6,006 nucleotides of DNA from Acidobacteriota bacterium (GTDB taxonomy: Bacteria > Acidobacteriota > Vicinamibacteria > Vicinamibacterales > 2-12-FULL-66-21). Shown piece after piece: positions 1 through 5,824 of the stretch (position 1 is the first letter of the stretch; every line of letters begins with the position of its first letter). The stretch spans positions 1-6,006 of the forward strand of contig JACCXG010000499.1 of assembly GCA_013697225.1 (NCBI GenBank). The letters run 5' to 3'. Both the position numbers and the translations under genes were made by a program. The notes under the pieces were generated by a model that was not told the origin of the DNA, searched no databases, and was given only the letters and a program-made list of their open reading frames with translations.

Positions 1-25
1 AAGCACGCAAGGGAGTGAGTGGACA

Positions 26-312
26 ATGTTGAAGAGGTTCGGAATCGGAACGATGGCTGGCGTGGTGATGGCGTTGACGATGCCGCACCAGGCGGCAGCC
101 CAGGGGACGCCGGCGTCCCCCTGGGCCATGACGTTCAGTGCTGGAACTGCTCCTTCGGTGGGCGGAACCTATCACGAGGGTGGCGCCGGGACCGTGCTCG
201 CCCTGCCGACGGATGTCCAGGAACGCAAGTGGGGGACCGGACTCGAGAACCGAACGATTCGAGCAGCCGCTGGGCCCTGCCGGTGCTCGGCACCCTGACG
301 GTCAGGTTCTGA
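26..312 (+). pseudogene. Remnant of a small outer-membrane beta-barrel protein, internally deleted and frameshifted
   Basis: The ATG at 26 follows a GGGAG ribosome binding site at 11-15 and opens a convincing signal peptide: MLKR, a hydrophobic core, then HQAAAQG with likely cleavage after the Ala run at about residue 25. The mature start (SPWAMTFSAGTAPSVGGTY) resembles the first strands of an outer-membrane barrel. This frame stops at 298 after 90 residues with a Pro/Cys/Arg-rich end that looks out of frame. A different frame reads RWALPVLGTLTVRF then TGA at 310-312, a typical barrel C-terminus with a terminal Phe. At under 100 codons in total the locus is too short for an 8-strand barrel. 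I infer an internal deletion, with the junction near 225-255, that joined the two ends out of frame. The family is not identified. It may instead be a short real protein of 90 residues. The gene lies 4 bases before the TonB-dependent receptor and probably shared its transcript. Confidence 0.6.
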
Positions 313-316
313 CGCG

Positions 317-2767
317 GTGTCACCATGTATCGGCGACCGCCTTCTTCGAGCCCTCGGGGAAGGCGGTCGTCGCGCGATCGCGCAGGGACGCCCCGTCGCC
401 CCCGCCTTCTCGTCTCTGACGGTGGTGTTGGCAGCGTTGCTGGCCTTTCCCGCACAGCTGCGGGCACAGGACACGGCTGGCGTGGGGACGATCCGCGGCC
501 GGGTCACCGATGCCGCCGGTGCCGCCATGCAGGAGGCGGCGGTGTGCGTCCCTGCAACGGCGCAATGCGTGGTCACCGCGCCGGACGGCAGTTTCGTTCT
601 GGCGGTGCGCCCCGGCACGTACGCCCTCGAGATTGCCGCGCCAGGCGGGCCGCTCGTCGTCAGCGAAAACGTGCAGGTTCGTGCCGGCCTCGACCGCGCC
701 GTTGAGATCGTCCTGCCCCCTTCAGAAGGAGTCCAGCAGACGGTCACCGTCGCCGCACCGGCATTCGTTCTCCCTGCGGAGGTGAAAACGTCGGGCTTTC
801 TCATCGGGGCCCAGGAGGTTTCCGGCAGCCCCGGCGCGCTCCAGGACGTCGCGCGCTACGTCCAGTCGCTCCCTGGCGCGGTGATTGGCACGGACGACTT
901 CCGGAACGACCTGATCGTGCGCGGAGGCAGCTCGCTCGAAAACCTCTACATCGTCGACAACGTCGAAATTCCGAACATCAACAGCTTTGCGACCTTCGCA
1001 TCAGCGGGGGGCACGGTGAGCATCCTGGACGTGCAGCTCATCGACAACATCACGTTCCTGACCGGCGGGTACCCGGCGCCCTATGGCAACCGCACGTCGA
1101 GCGTGCTGCAGGTCGCACAACGCGAGGGGCGCCGCGACCGCATCGGGGGACGTGCGACGCTGGGATTCGCCGGTGCGGGAGGAGTGATCGAAGGGCCCAT
1201 CGGATCGAGTGCGAAAGGATCGTGGATCCTGTCGGCGCGGCGCAGCTTTCTCGATCTGTTCACCAGCGACACCGGCATTGGCGGGGTGCCCGTGCTCTAC
1301 ACGGCCAACGCCAAGGCGGTGTACGACCTGTCCGCCCGCGATCGCGTCTGGGCCGTCAACCTGACCGGCGTCGATTCGATTCGTCTGGGTCTGACGGAAA
1401 CGAGCGACCCGAGCGAAGAGCTCAGCAACCTGGACATCCGATACGAGGGGTGGCGGAGCGCGACAGGGTTCAACTGGCAGCGAGTGAACAGCCGCGGGGT
1501 GGGCCTGCTGGGTGTGACCCACTCCCGTGGAGCCGTGGGGCAGAGCGTGAAAGATCTGCTGCGGGACGGCGTGCCCGCGCCGGATACGCCCGTGGCGGAT
1601 CAGATCGCCAGCGGCGCGGTGGTCTTTCGGGAGCGGTCGTCTGAAGCCGACACGACGGTGAAGTACGACGTGACGACCTCGGCTCCGTACCTGGAGAAGA
1701 TCCAGGCCGGGGGGAGCGTGAAGGCCTCCTCCATCGACTACGACACGGCGTCCCCGTTTGGCAGCGACAGCCCGTTCTTCGCCACCTCCGACGCGAACCC
1801 GTTCACCCTGAGGGAACGATTCACCGCATACCAGGTGGGCGCCTACGCGCAGGCGACACGGTCCGTGACCGGGCGGCTCGACATCACGGGCGGTGCGCGG
1901 CTGGATCGCTACCAGTTCATCTCCGCGACCCGTGTCAGTCCGCGCCTCGGGGCAAGTATGTCCCTCACCGGGCGACTGGCGTTGAGCGCGTCCTACGGGC
2001 AGTACTACCAGCAGCCGTTCTTCCTCTTCCTGACGGCATACCCGGAGAACCGGTCGCTCGAGCCTTTCCGCGCGGATCATTACGTCAGCGGCCTGACGTT
2101 CCGTCTCGATACGGCCACTCGGCTGAGCGTGGAGGCGTACCGGAAGAACTACCGTGATTACCCGGTGTCCAGCCAGATTCCGTCGCTCACGCTGGCAAAT
2201 GTCGGCGACACGTTTGCCGTGCGCGACGTGCTCTTTCCAATGATCAGCCAGGGCGGCGGGGAGGTGACCGGCGTCGAGGCGTACATCGACCGCAAAGCCA
2301 GCGCGGGAAGCCGCTGGGCCGGCGAAGGGAACCTGGCGTTCTCACGCGCGCGGTTCTCCGGTTTCGACGGCATTCTGCGCCCAGGCTCGTTCGACTATCC
2401 GATCGTGGCCAACGTCATCGGCCGTTATCGCCTGGCGCCGGGCTGGAGCCTGTCAGGAAGGATGGCGTACCTGGCGGGGCGACCCTTCACACCCGTCGAT
2501 CCGGTCACCTCTGCTGCCGAGCGGCGCGCCGTCTATGACGTGGCGCGGCTGAACGAGTCCCGGGTGCCGGACTATTTCCGTCTGGACCTGCGCGTGGACC
2601 GCACGTTCCGACGGGGAGACCGGCAGGTGTCGATCTTCGCCGGCGTCCAGAATGTCACCAACCGGAGAAACGTGGCGGGTTACTCCTGGGATCGCCGGGC
2701 GAACGCTCTGCGGCGGCTGGACCAGCTGGGCCTCTTCCCGATCCTGGGGCTCGAGTGGCCGCTGTGA
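317..2767 (+). CDS. TonB-dependent receptor with N-terminal carboxypeptidase-regulatory-like domain
   Basis: This is an outer-membrane active-transport channel energised by TonB-ExbB-ExbD; the substrate cannot be told from sequence. The 816 residues suit the family. Domains in order: signal peptide with a long basic n-region (about 1-35), hydrophobic core about 34-46 and cleavage near LRA|QD (50/51); carboxypeptidase-regulatory-like beta domain about 57-133 (GTIRGRVTDAAG); a possible Ton box QTVTVAA at 141-147; plug domain about 165-270 with the signature VRGG at 201-204 and LYIVDNVEIPN at 210-220; then a barrel from about 275 to the end. The final stretch FAGVQNVTNR...LGLFPILGLEWPL is typical of the last strands, although it ends in Leu and not in the usual aromatic residue. 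The start is GTG at 317, since it gives a full signal peptide and no in-frame ATG precedes the hydrophobic core. No strong Shine-Dalgarno site is seen. The 4-base gap to the upstream stop suggests translational coupling. The reading frame shows no damage. Confidence 0.94.
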   Translation: MSPCIGDRLLRALGEGGRRAIAQGRPVAPAFSSLTVVLAALLAFPAQLRAQDTAGVGTIRGRVTDAAGAAMQEAAVCVPATAQCVVTAPDGSFVLAVRPGTYALEIAAPGGPLVVSENVQVRAGLDRAVEIVLPPSEGVQQTVTVAAPAFVLPAEVKTSGFLIGAQEVSGSPGALQDVARYVQSLPGAVIGTDDFRNDLIVRGGSSLENLYIVDNVEIPNINSFATFASAGGTVSILDVQLIDNITFLTGGYPAPYGNRTSSVLQVAQREGRRDRIGGRATLGFAGAGGVIEGPIGSSAKGSWILSARRSFLDLFTSDTGIGGVPVLYTANAKAVYDLSARDRVWAVNLTGVDSIRLGLTETSDPSEELSNLDIRYEGWRSATGFNWQRVNSRGVGLLGVTHSRGAVGQSVKDLLRDGVPAPDTPVADQIASGAVVFRERSSEADTTVKYDVTTSAPYLEKIQAGGSVKASSIDYDTASPFGSDSPFFATSDANPFTLRERFTAYQVGAYAQATRSVTGRLDITGGARLDRYQFISATRVSPRLGASMSLTGRLALSASYGQYYQQPFFLFLTAYPENRSLEPFRADHYVSGLTFRLDTATRLSVEAYRKNYRDYPVSSQIPSLTLANVGDTFAVRDVLFPMISQGGGEVTGVEAYIDRKASAGSRWAGEGNLAFSRARFSGFDGILRPGSFDYPIVANVIGRYRLAPGWSLSGRMAYLAGRPFTPVDPVTSAAERRAVYDVARLNESRVPDYFRLDLRVDRTFRRGDRQVSIFAGVQNVTNRRNVAGYSWDRRANALRRLDQLGLFPILGLEWPL

Positions 2768-2796
2768 TCGGGACCGCCCGTGCCACGCCGGGCTGG

Positions 2797-2802
2797 TAGG
2801 AT
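2797..2802 (+). promoter_or_regulatory. Possible -10 element TAGGAT
   Basis: TAGGAT matches the sigma-70-type -10 consensus TATAAT at 4 of 6 positions and lies 65 bases before the ATG at 2867. The bases where a -35 would lie (about 2774-2779) are C-rich and do not match. This is a weak candidate for a separate promoter of the downstream damaged gene. Confidence 0.2.
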
Positions 2803-2822
2803 CGATGGAGCTGAGCCTCACT

Positions 2823-2838
2823 CGTTCCGCCCGGAACG
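2823..2838. terminator. Intergenic hairpin after the TonB-dependent receptor
   Basis: CGTTCC and GGAACG form a perfect 6-bp stem around a GCCC loop; with the G-C closing pair it can also be read as 7-bp arms around 2 bases. It lies 55 bases after the receptor stop and about 30 bases before the next ATG, in an 89-base gap. No T-run follows, so it is not a classic intrinsic terminator. It could also be an operator or a leader hairpin of the following gene. Confidence 0.3.
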
Positions 2839-2866
2839 TCCGTCGAGGACACAAGGGTGAGGCGTG

Positions 2867-3429
2867 ATGTCGCTCGTCAGCAAAATGGTTTCAGTGCTCG
2901 TCGCCAGAACCGCCCTCGCTGGTGTGCCTGGGGCGATTGCGTGGGTGAAGTAGCGCCATCCGGTTCCGATGGTCTGCTGGCGCGCTCGGGCTGGTCGCGC
3001 TTCTGGCTCAATCGCCTGTTCCCGGTCGTGAATCTCGGACCGTCACCCGACTTGAACAGGGCGGCAGCCGCACGTCCGGCGATGGAAGCGATCTGGGCGC
3101 CGGCCGGCCTGCTGCCGATCAATGGGGTTCGGTGGGAGCAGACGGGACCCGATCGGGCGCGGATCACTGTGCCGTCCGAAATCGAGCCGGTTGTCATCGA
3201 TCTGACCCTTGCCGGCACCGGCAGTGTTGTCGCGCTCACCACGATGCGCTGGACGGACGCCAATCCGGAGAAAACATTCGCCTGGCAGCCGTTCGGAGGC
3301 ACCGTGCATGCCGGGGGGACCTTCGACGGTTTCACCATCCCGACGATGGTCAGGATAGGGAATCACTTCGGGACGGAGGATTACCATCCGTTCTTCCAGG
3401 CGGAGATTACACGCGCACGATACCGGTGA
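2867..3429 (+). pseudogene. DUF6544/DUF6920-like protein, N-terminus and C-terminus in different frames
   Basis: The natural start is probably the ATG at 2867, preceded by AAGGGTGAGG at 2853-2862. It gives a 28-residue peptide, MSLVSKMVSVLVARTALAG followed by VPGAIAWVK, a plausible membrane anchor or signal, which stops at TAG 2951-2953. From about 2968 a different frame carries a well-formed domain: FWLNRLFPVVNLGPSPDLNR, then EAIWAPAGLLPINGVRWE, WQPFGGTVHAGGTF, and IPTMVRIGNHFGTEDYHPFF to a stop at 3427-3429. This matches my memory of the C-terminal half of the uncharacterised DUF6544/DUF6920-type proteins, where the segment before GVRWE reads like EAVWLPAALLP. Those proteins are normally about 250-350 residues, so roughly 100 residues of the middle seem to be missing, with a frame change near 2948-2968. 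The C-terminal frame stays open back to a GTG at 2857, but residues 1-37 read from there (RRDVARQQNGFSARRQNRPR) look like out-of-frame noise. Function unknown. It could instead be a genuine 190-residue protein started at 2857, which I think less likely. Confidence 0.62.
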
Positions 3430-3507
3430 CACTGCGCTGCCGCGTGTGGCCGGGCGGTCCCGCTCAGAACCCCACACCGCCGCACAACCCGCTGCGCATA
3501 CCTTCCA

Positions 3508-3527
3508 TGATCCCGATGATCGGATCA
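3508..3527. terminator. Imperfect palindrome just past the nrfA stop, between convergent genes
   Basis: TGATCC (3508-3513) and GGATCA (3522-3527) are complementary arms around an 8-base spacer. A nested alternative, CCGAT-G-ATCGG, lies at 3513-3523. It begins 3 bases beyond the nrfA stop codon on the - strand and about 80 bases beyond the stop at 3429 on the + strand. Its position fits transcription termination from either side, but the stem is short and no T-run follows on either strand. The rest of 3430-3530 shows nothing else. Confidence 0.3.
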
Positions 3528-3530
3528 CGC

Positions 3531-5048
3531 TCAGCCCCCGCCCTTGGCCGCCCCCGAACCTGCCGGGGGCTTGCGGTCCGCGCCGCCGCCGTTCCGTTCG
3601 CTCGGTTTCACCGGCTGCCCCACCTCGAACGGAGGGGCCGAATTGGGCCCGGTCGTCATTCCGGTCGCATTGCGGAGCACGATCTGCCCCTGGCGGGTGT
3701 TGTCGAGCGAGAGTGCCAGGAGGCGCATCGCCTCCTGGTCGGCATGGAAGCCCATCGAGTTCTCGGCTTCCACGTAATCGAGGAAGAACTGGCCCCGCCG
3801 CTGGAACTGCCGCGCGCCGTCGAGCTGCGCGTCAGTGGCGCCGGAGGCCTGGGCGGTCTTGATGTCGTTGATCAGGGAGACCAGGGCATCCATCGCCTGG
3901 TTGCGCACGGCGAACGTGCGGTCCTGGATTGTGAACACCCGATCGCGGAGCTCCGTTTCGTCCCAGCGGTGGCATGTCTGACAGGCGCGGTTGATGTTCA
4001 GCAATGGCGATCGGACGTGGTGGTCCGTCACCTTCATGCTCCCCTGCCGCATGTACGGCATGTGGCAGTCGGTGCACGTCACGCCGGAGCGGCCGTGGAT
4101 TCCCTGGCTCCCCATCTCGAACTCCGGGTGCTGTGCCTTGAGGGTTGGCCCCCCGGTTTCGGCGTGCTTCCAGTCCTGGAACTTGATCTCGTCGTAGTAG
4201 CTCATGATGTCGTCCGCCCTGAGCCCTTTGGCCCAGGGGAACGTGAGCCGCTTCTCCGGGCCGGCGAAGTAGTACTCGACGTGGCACTGCCCGCAGACGT
4301 AGGCGCGCATCTCCTGCCGCGTGGCATCGCGGTTCACGTCGAAGTTCTCGACCCCCTCTGCGGCCTTGGCCGCGCGGATGCCTGCCATGAAGGCAGGACG
4401 CGTGATCCGCAGCTGCATGTCCTGCGGATCGTGGCAGTCGATACACGAGACCGGATGCTCCACCCCCTTTCGTGCCTCGAAGAAAGGCATCTGGTTGATC
4501 TTCTCGAACCCGGCCTGCAGGTCGCCGTTTCCCGCGCGCATCATGGCGACGTAGGTAGACGCGTGGCAGTTCAGGCAGGCGCCCGGCTGCTTCACGAAGT
4601 CCTGCCGTTCCGTGAACGTCTGGTCCTCGAGCATGTAGGCGTGGCCGCGCTCCTCGCGAAAGTCCTTCGAGAATGCGTAACCTGCCCACATGGTCCTCAG
4701 CCGGGGATCCTCCTCCAGGCGGGACTGCGCGACGATCGATCGCGGGTCCGCCTCCGTGGGCGTCCTGAGCATCGCCTCGCTGCCGCCGTACCGCGTACGG
4801 GCCTGGTCGACGGTCTTGCGGTACTGGTCGTACTGGAACGGAAAGTTCCTGCCCCAGACCGCAGGGTCGTCGGTTTCATCCGTGATCTCCACGACGCGGA
4901 AGAAGGGATTGCGCGCCTCCTGCTGCCGCTCGAAGATGTTGACCAGCAGCGCGGTGATCCCGGCGGCTGCGACGGCGGCTACGAGAGCGGTGAGCAGGAT
5001 GAGCCTGCCTCCGCGGCGGTTGGGTTCGGGTGTATGGTTATCGGCCAT
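3531..5048 (-). CDS. nrfA: Pentaheme ammonia-forming cytochrome c nitrite reductase NrfA, CXXCH-type heme 1
   Basis: NrfA reduces nitrite to ammonium with six electrons in the periplasm. The 505 residues fit the family (about 450-520). Five c-type heme motifs are visible: CLNCH 158-162, CIDCH 202-206, CGQCH 252-256, CTDCH 325-329 and CQTCH 356-360. Family active-site residues are present: Arg134 in RGHAY, Tyr259 in CHVEYYF, and His307 in KAQHP; Glu258, Lys304 and Gln306 correspond to the calcium-site positions. The active-site heme 1 is CXXCH, not the classic CXXCK. Such lysine-less NrfAs are known (for example in Campylobacter), and I infer it needs only the general heme-attachment system. 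Residues about 15-38 form a hydrophobic helix without a clear cleavage site, so the protein may stay membrane-anchored. Residues from about 471 form a Pro/Gly/Lys-rich tail beyond the catalytic core. The ATG at 5048 has AGGAG at 5051-5055. nrfH ends 30 bases upstream, so the two form an nrfHA operon. Confidence 0.96.
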   Translation of the reverse strand: MADNHTPEPNRRGGRLILLTALVAAVAAAGITALLVNIFERQQEARNPFFRVVEITDETDDPAVWGRNFPFQYDQYRKTVDQARTRYGGSEAMLRTPTEADPRSIVAQSRLEEDPRLRTMWAGYAFSKDFREERGHAYMLEDQTFTERQDFVKQPGACLNCHASTYVAMMRAGNGDLQAGFEKINQMPFFEARKGVEHPVSCIDCHDPQDMQLRITRPAFMAGIRAAKAAEGVENFDVNRDATRQEMRAYVCGQCHVEYYFAGPEKRLTFPWAKGLRADDIMSYYDEIKFQDWKHAETGGPTLKAQHPEFEMGSQGIHGRSGVTCTDCHMPYMRQGSMKVTDHHVRSPLLNINRACQTCHRWDETELRDRVFTIQDRTFAVRNQAMDALVSLINDIKTAQASGATDAQLDGARQFQRRGQFFLDYVEAENSMGFHADQEAMRLLALSLDNTRQGQIVLRNATGMTTGPNSAPPFEVGQPVKPSERNGGGADRKPPAGSGAAKGGG

Positions 5049-5050
5049 AG

Positions 5051-5055
5051 CTCCT
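5051..5055 (-). promoter_or_regulatory. nrfA ribosome binding site
   Basis: On the - strand this reads AGGAG, two bases before the ATG at 5048-5046, in the context ACAGGAGCTATG. The spacing is a little short, but it is the only purine-rich site in the 30-base nrfH-nrfA gap and supports this start. Confidence 0.6.
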
Positions 5056-5078
5056 GTCGTTTCAGTGTGCAGGGCGCC

Positions 5079-5519
5079 TCAGTCGAGATGCCCCACCGAG
5101 GCGTGGCAGCGGATGCACGAAGTACCCGTCTGGCCTCCCGGAGCTTCGATCGCATGCACCACGTCGGCGTGGCACTTGCGGCAGGCAGACTCGGTGATCT
5201 GGTGATTGCGGCTGTTGATCAGGATCTGATCCGGGAAGCGGCCGGTCGTCATGGCAAGCGAGTGGTTGAACCCGTTGATCGCCTTGGTCGTGTACTTGCC
5301 GACTGCACCCGCGGGGGTGTGGCAATCGTTACACACGGCGACCGCCCGGTGGCTTCCGTTGATCCAGCCGGTGTACTGCTCGTTCATCACGTGGCAGTTG
5401 GCGCATGCTGCGGGGTCGTCGGTCATGTACGACGCGTCACGCGCGTAGATGAAGGTGTACCCGCCGACACCCATCAGCAGCCCGAGCGCAATGCCGAGGA
5501 GAAGGAAATACCGCGTCAC
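5079..5519 (-). CDS. nrfH: Tetraheme cytochrome c quinol dehydrogenase NrfH (NapC/NirT family)
   Basis: NrfH is the membrane anchor that oxidises menaquinol and passes electrons to NrfA. With the chosen GTG start at 5519-5517 the protein has 146 residues, normal for NrfH. It has one N-terminal transmembrane helix (about 4-26), then four heme motifs: CANCH 39-43, CNDCH 63-67, CRKCH 113-117 and CIRCH 135-139. Met45, in CHVM just after heme motif 1, is at the position of the unusual methionine ligand of heme 1 in known NrfH, and His144 near the end (VGH) is a plausible distal ligand. The segment DDPAACANCHVM and the GxxH-AVAVCNDCH region are hallmarks of the family. The frame stays open to 5741, but the extra 74 residues have no family resemblance and would bury the transmembrane helix; GGGGAG lies 10 bases before the GTG. 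nrfA follows after 30 bases, the usual nrfHA order. Confidence 0.94.
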   Translation of the reverse strand: MTRYFLLLGIALGLLMGVGGYTFIYARDASYMTDDPAACANCHVMNEQYTGWINGSHRAVAVCNDCHTPAGAVGKYTTKAINGFNHSLAMTTGRFPDQILINSRNHQITESACRKCHADVVHAIEAPGGQTGTSCIRCHASVGHLD

Positions 5520-5529
5520 CCTGCTGTTG

Positions 5530-5536
5530 CTCCCCT
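5530..5536 (-). promoter_or_regulatory. nrfH ribosome binding site that decides the GTG start
   Basis: On the - strand AGGGGAG ends 10 bases before the GTG at 5519. No ATG, GTG or TTG lies in frame close upstream, and the transmembrane helix starts directly after this GTG, so this site supports the short 146-residue form. Confidence 0.55.
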
Positions 5537-5574
5537 GAGCGAGCCCCGTTCGGACCAGTTCCAGCGTACCGTCG

Positions 5575-5599
5575 GCATTGCCGCCGAGGCATGCAATGC
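5575..5599. repeat. Inverted repeat GCATTGC / GCAATGC in the nrfH leader
   Basis: Perfect 7-bp arms at 5575-5581 and 5593-5599 with an 11-base spacer, centred about 68 bases before the nrfH start. The arms have symmetric half-sites about 18 bases apart centre to centre, a geometry compatible with a dimeric regulator or a leader hairpin. The function is inferred only from position. Confidence 0.4.
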
Positions 5600-5636
5600 A
5601 AATACCCGTGCCTTCCAGCGGACGCCACTGCTGCTG

Positions 5637-5659
5637 CACGCGCGGAGACCACGCGCGTG
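5637..5659. repeat. Inverted repeat CACGCGCG / CGCGCGTG upstream of nrfH
   Basis: Perfect 8-bp arms at 5637-5644 and 5652-5659 around a 7-base spacer (GAGACCA). It lies about 130 bases before the nrfH start. All-GC cores make a stable hairpin, but there is no T-run to make it a terminator. It could be an operator or simply GC-rich coincidence. Confidence 0.4.
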
Positions 5660-5745
5660 AGCTAGGGGGGAACTCAGCCTTTCGCCGCGCTTCAGAAAAC
5701 ATCGGCGGAACCGCGCATTTGCGTGTCAGCCCGCGCACCATCGGG

Positions 5746-5751
5746 TATCAT
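5746..5751 (+). promoter_or_regulatory. Possible -10 element TATCAT for the lipoprotein gene
   Basis: TATCAT matches TATAAT at 5 of 6 positions and lies 73 bases before the ATG at 5825. A weak -35-like TGTCAG at 5724-5729 is 16 bases upstream. CATCGG copies lie immediately beside and across it (5739-5744, 5749-5754), which could mark an operator. Confidence 0.3.
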
Positions 5752-5809
5752 CGGCGTTGCCCGCCGGGTGCGCAGTTTGCCCCGCCGCCGGGCGTCCGAC
5801 CCCATTTTC

Positions 5810-5815
5810 AGGAGA
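5810..5815 (+). promoter_or_regulatory. Ribosome binding site of the lipoprotein gene
   Basis: AGGAGA ends 9 bases before the ATG at 5825, near-ideal spacing, and fixes the start of a coding region that is cut off by the window end. Confidence 0.6.
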
Positions 5816-5824
5816 ACTCGCTGG

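Larger units (their letters stand above)
5520..5824. other. Divergent intergenic region between nrfH and the lipoprotein gene
   Basis: These 305 bases separate two divergent genes and must hold both promoters. Reading through it in the nrfH frame gives no recognisable domain, only an isolated CIAC and Arg/Pro-rich sequence. It contains two inverted repeats on the nrfH side (5575-5599 and 5637-5659) and short direct repeats near the lipoprotein side (5700-5756). I see no FNR-type TTGAT-N4-ATCAA box and no convincing -35/-10 pair for nrfH. A CTGACA reading leftward (complement of 5724-5729) is -35-like but lacks a good -10. Confidence 0.5.

Noticed and set aside
325..705. ATG at 325 as a start for the receptor or a separate gene.
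   Set aside because: It is in a different frame from the receptor. Its product is Arg/Gly-rich with no signal peptide, and it overlaps the receptor's signal peptide and first domain.
1001..2080. A 359-codon open frame on the - strand inside the receptor gene.
   Set aside because: It is antisense to a clear TonB-dependent receptor and its product is Arg/His/Gly-rich with no family resemblance.
3132..5660. An 842-codon open frame on the + strand opposite both nrf genes.
   Set aside because: It lies antisense to nrfA and nrfH, whose heme motifs and catalytic residues prove the - strand is coding. Long antisense open frames are common in high-GC genes, and its translation is rich in Arg, His, Val and Leu without a recognisable domain.
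5520..5741. An N-terminal extension of nrfH starting from 5741 that adds 74 residues.
   Set aside because: It would place a long soluble Arg/Pro-rich segment before the transmembrane helix, which NrfH does not have. The GTG at 5519 has a ribosome binding site and gives a normal 146-residue protein.
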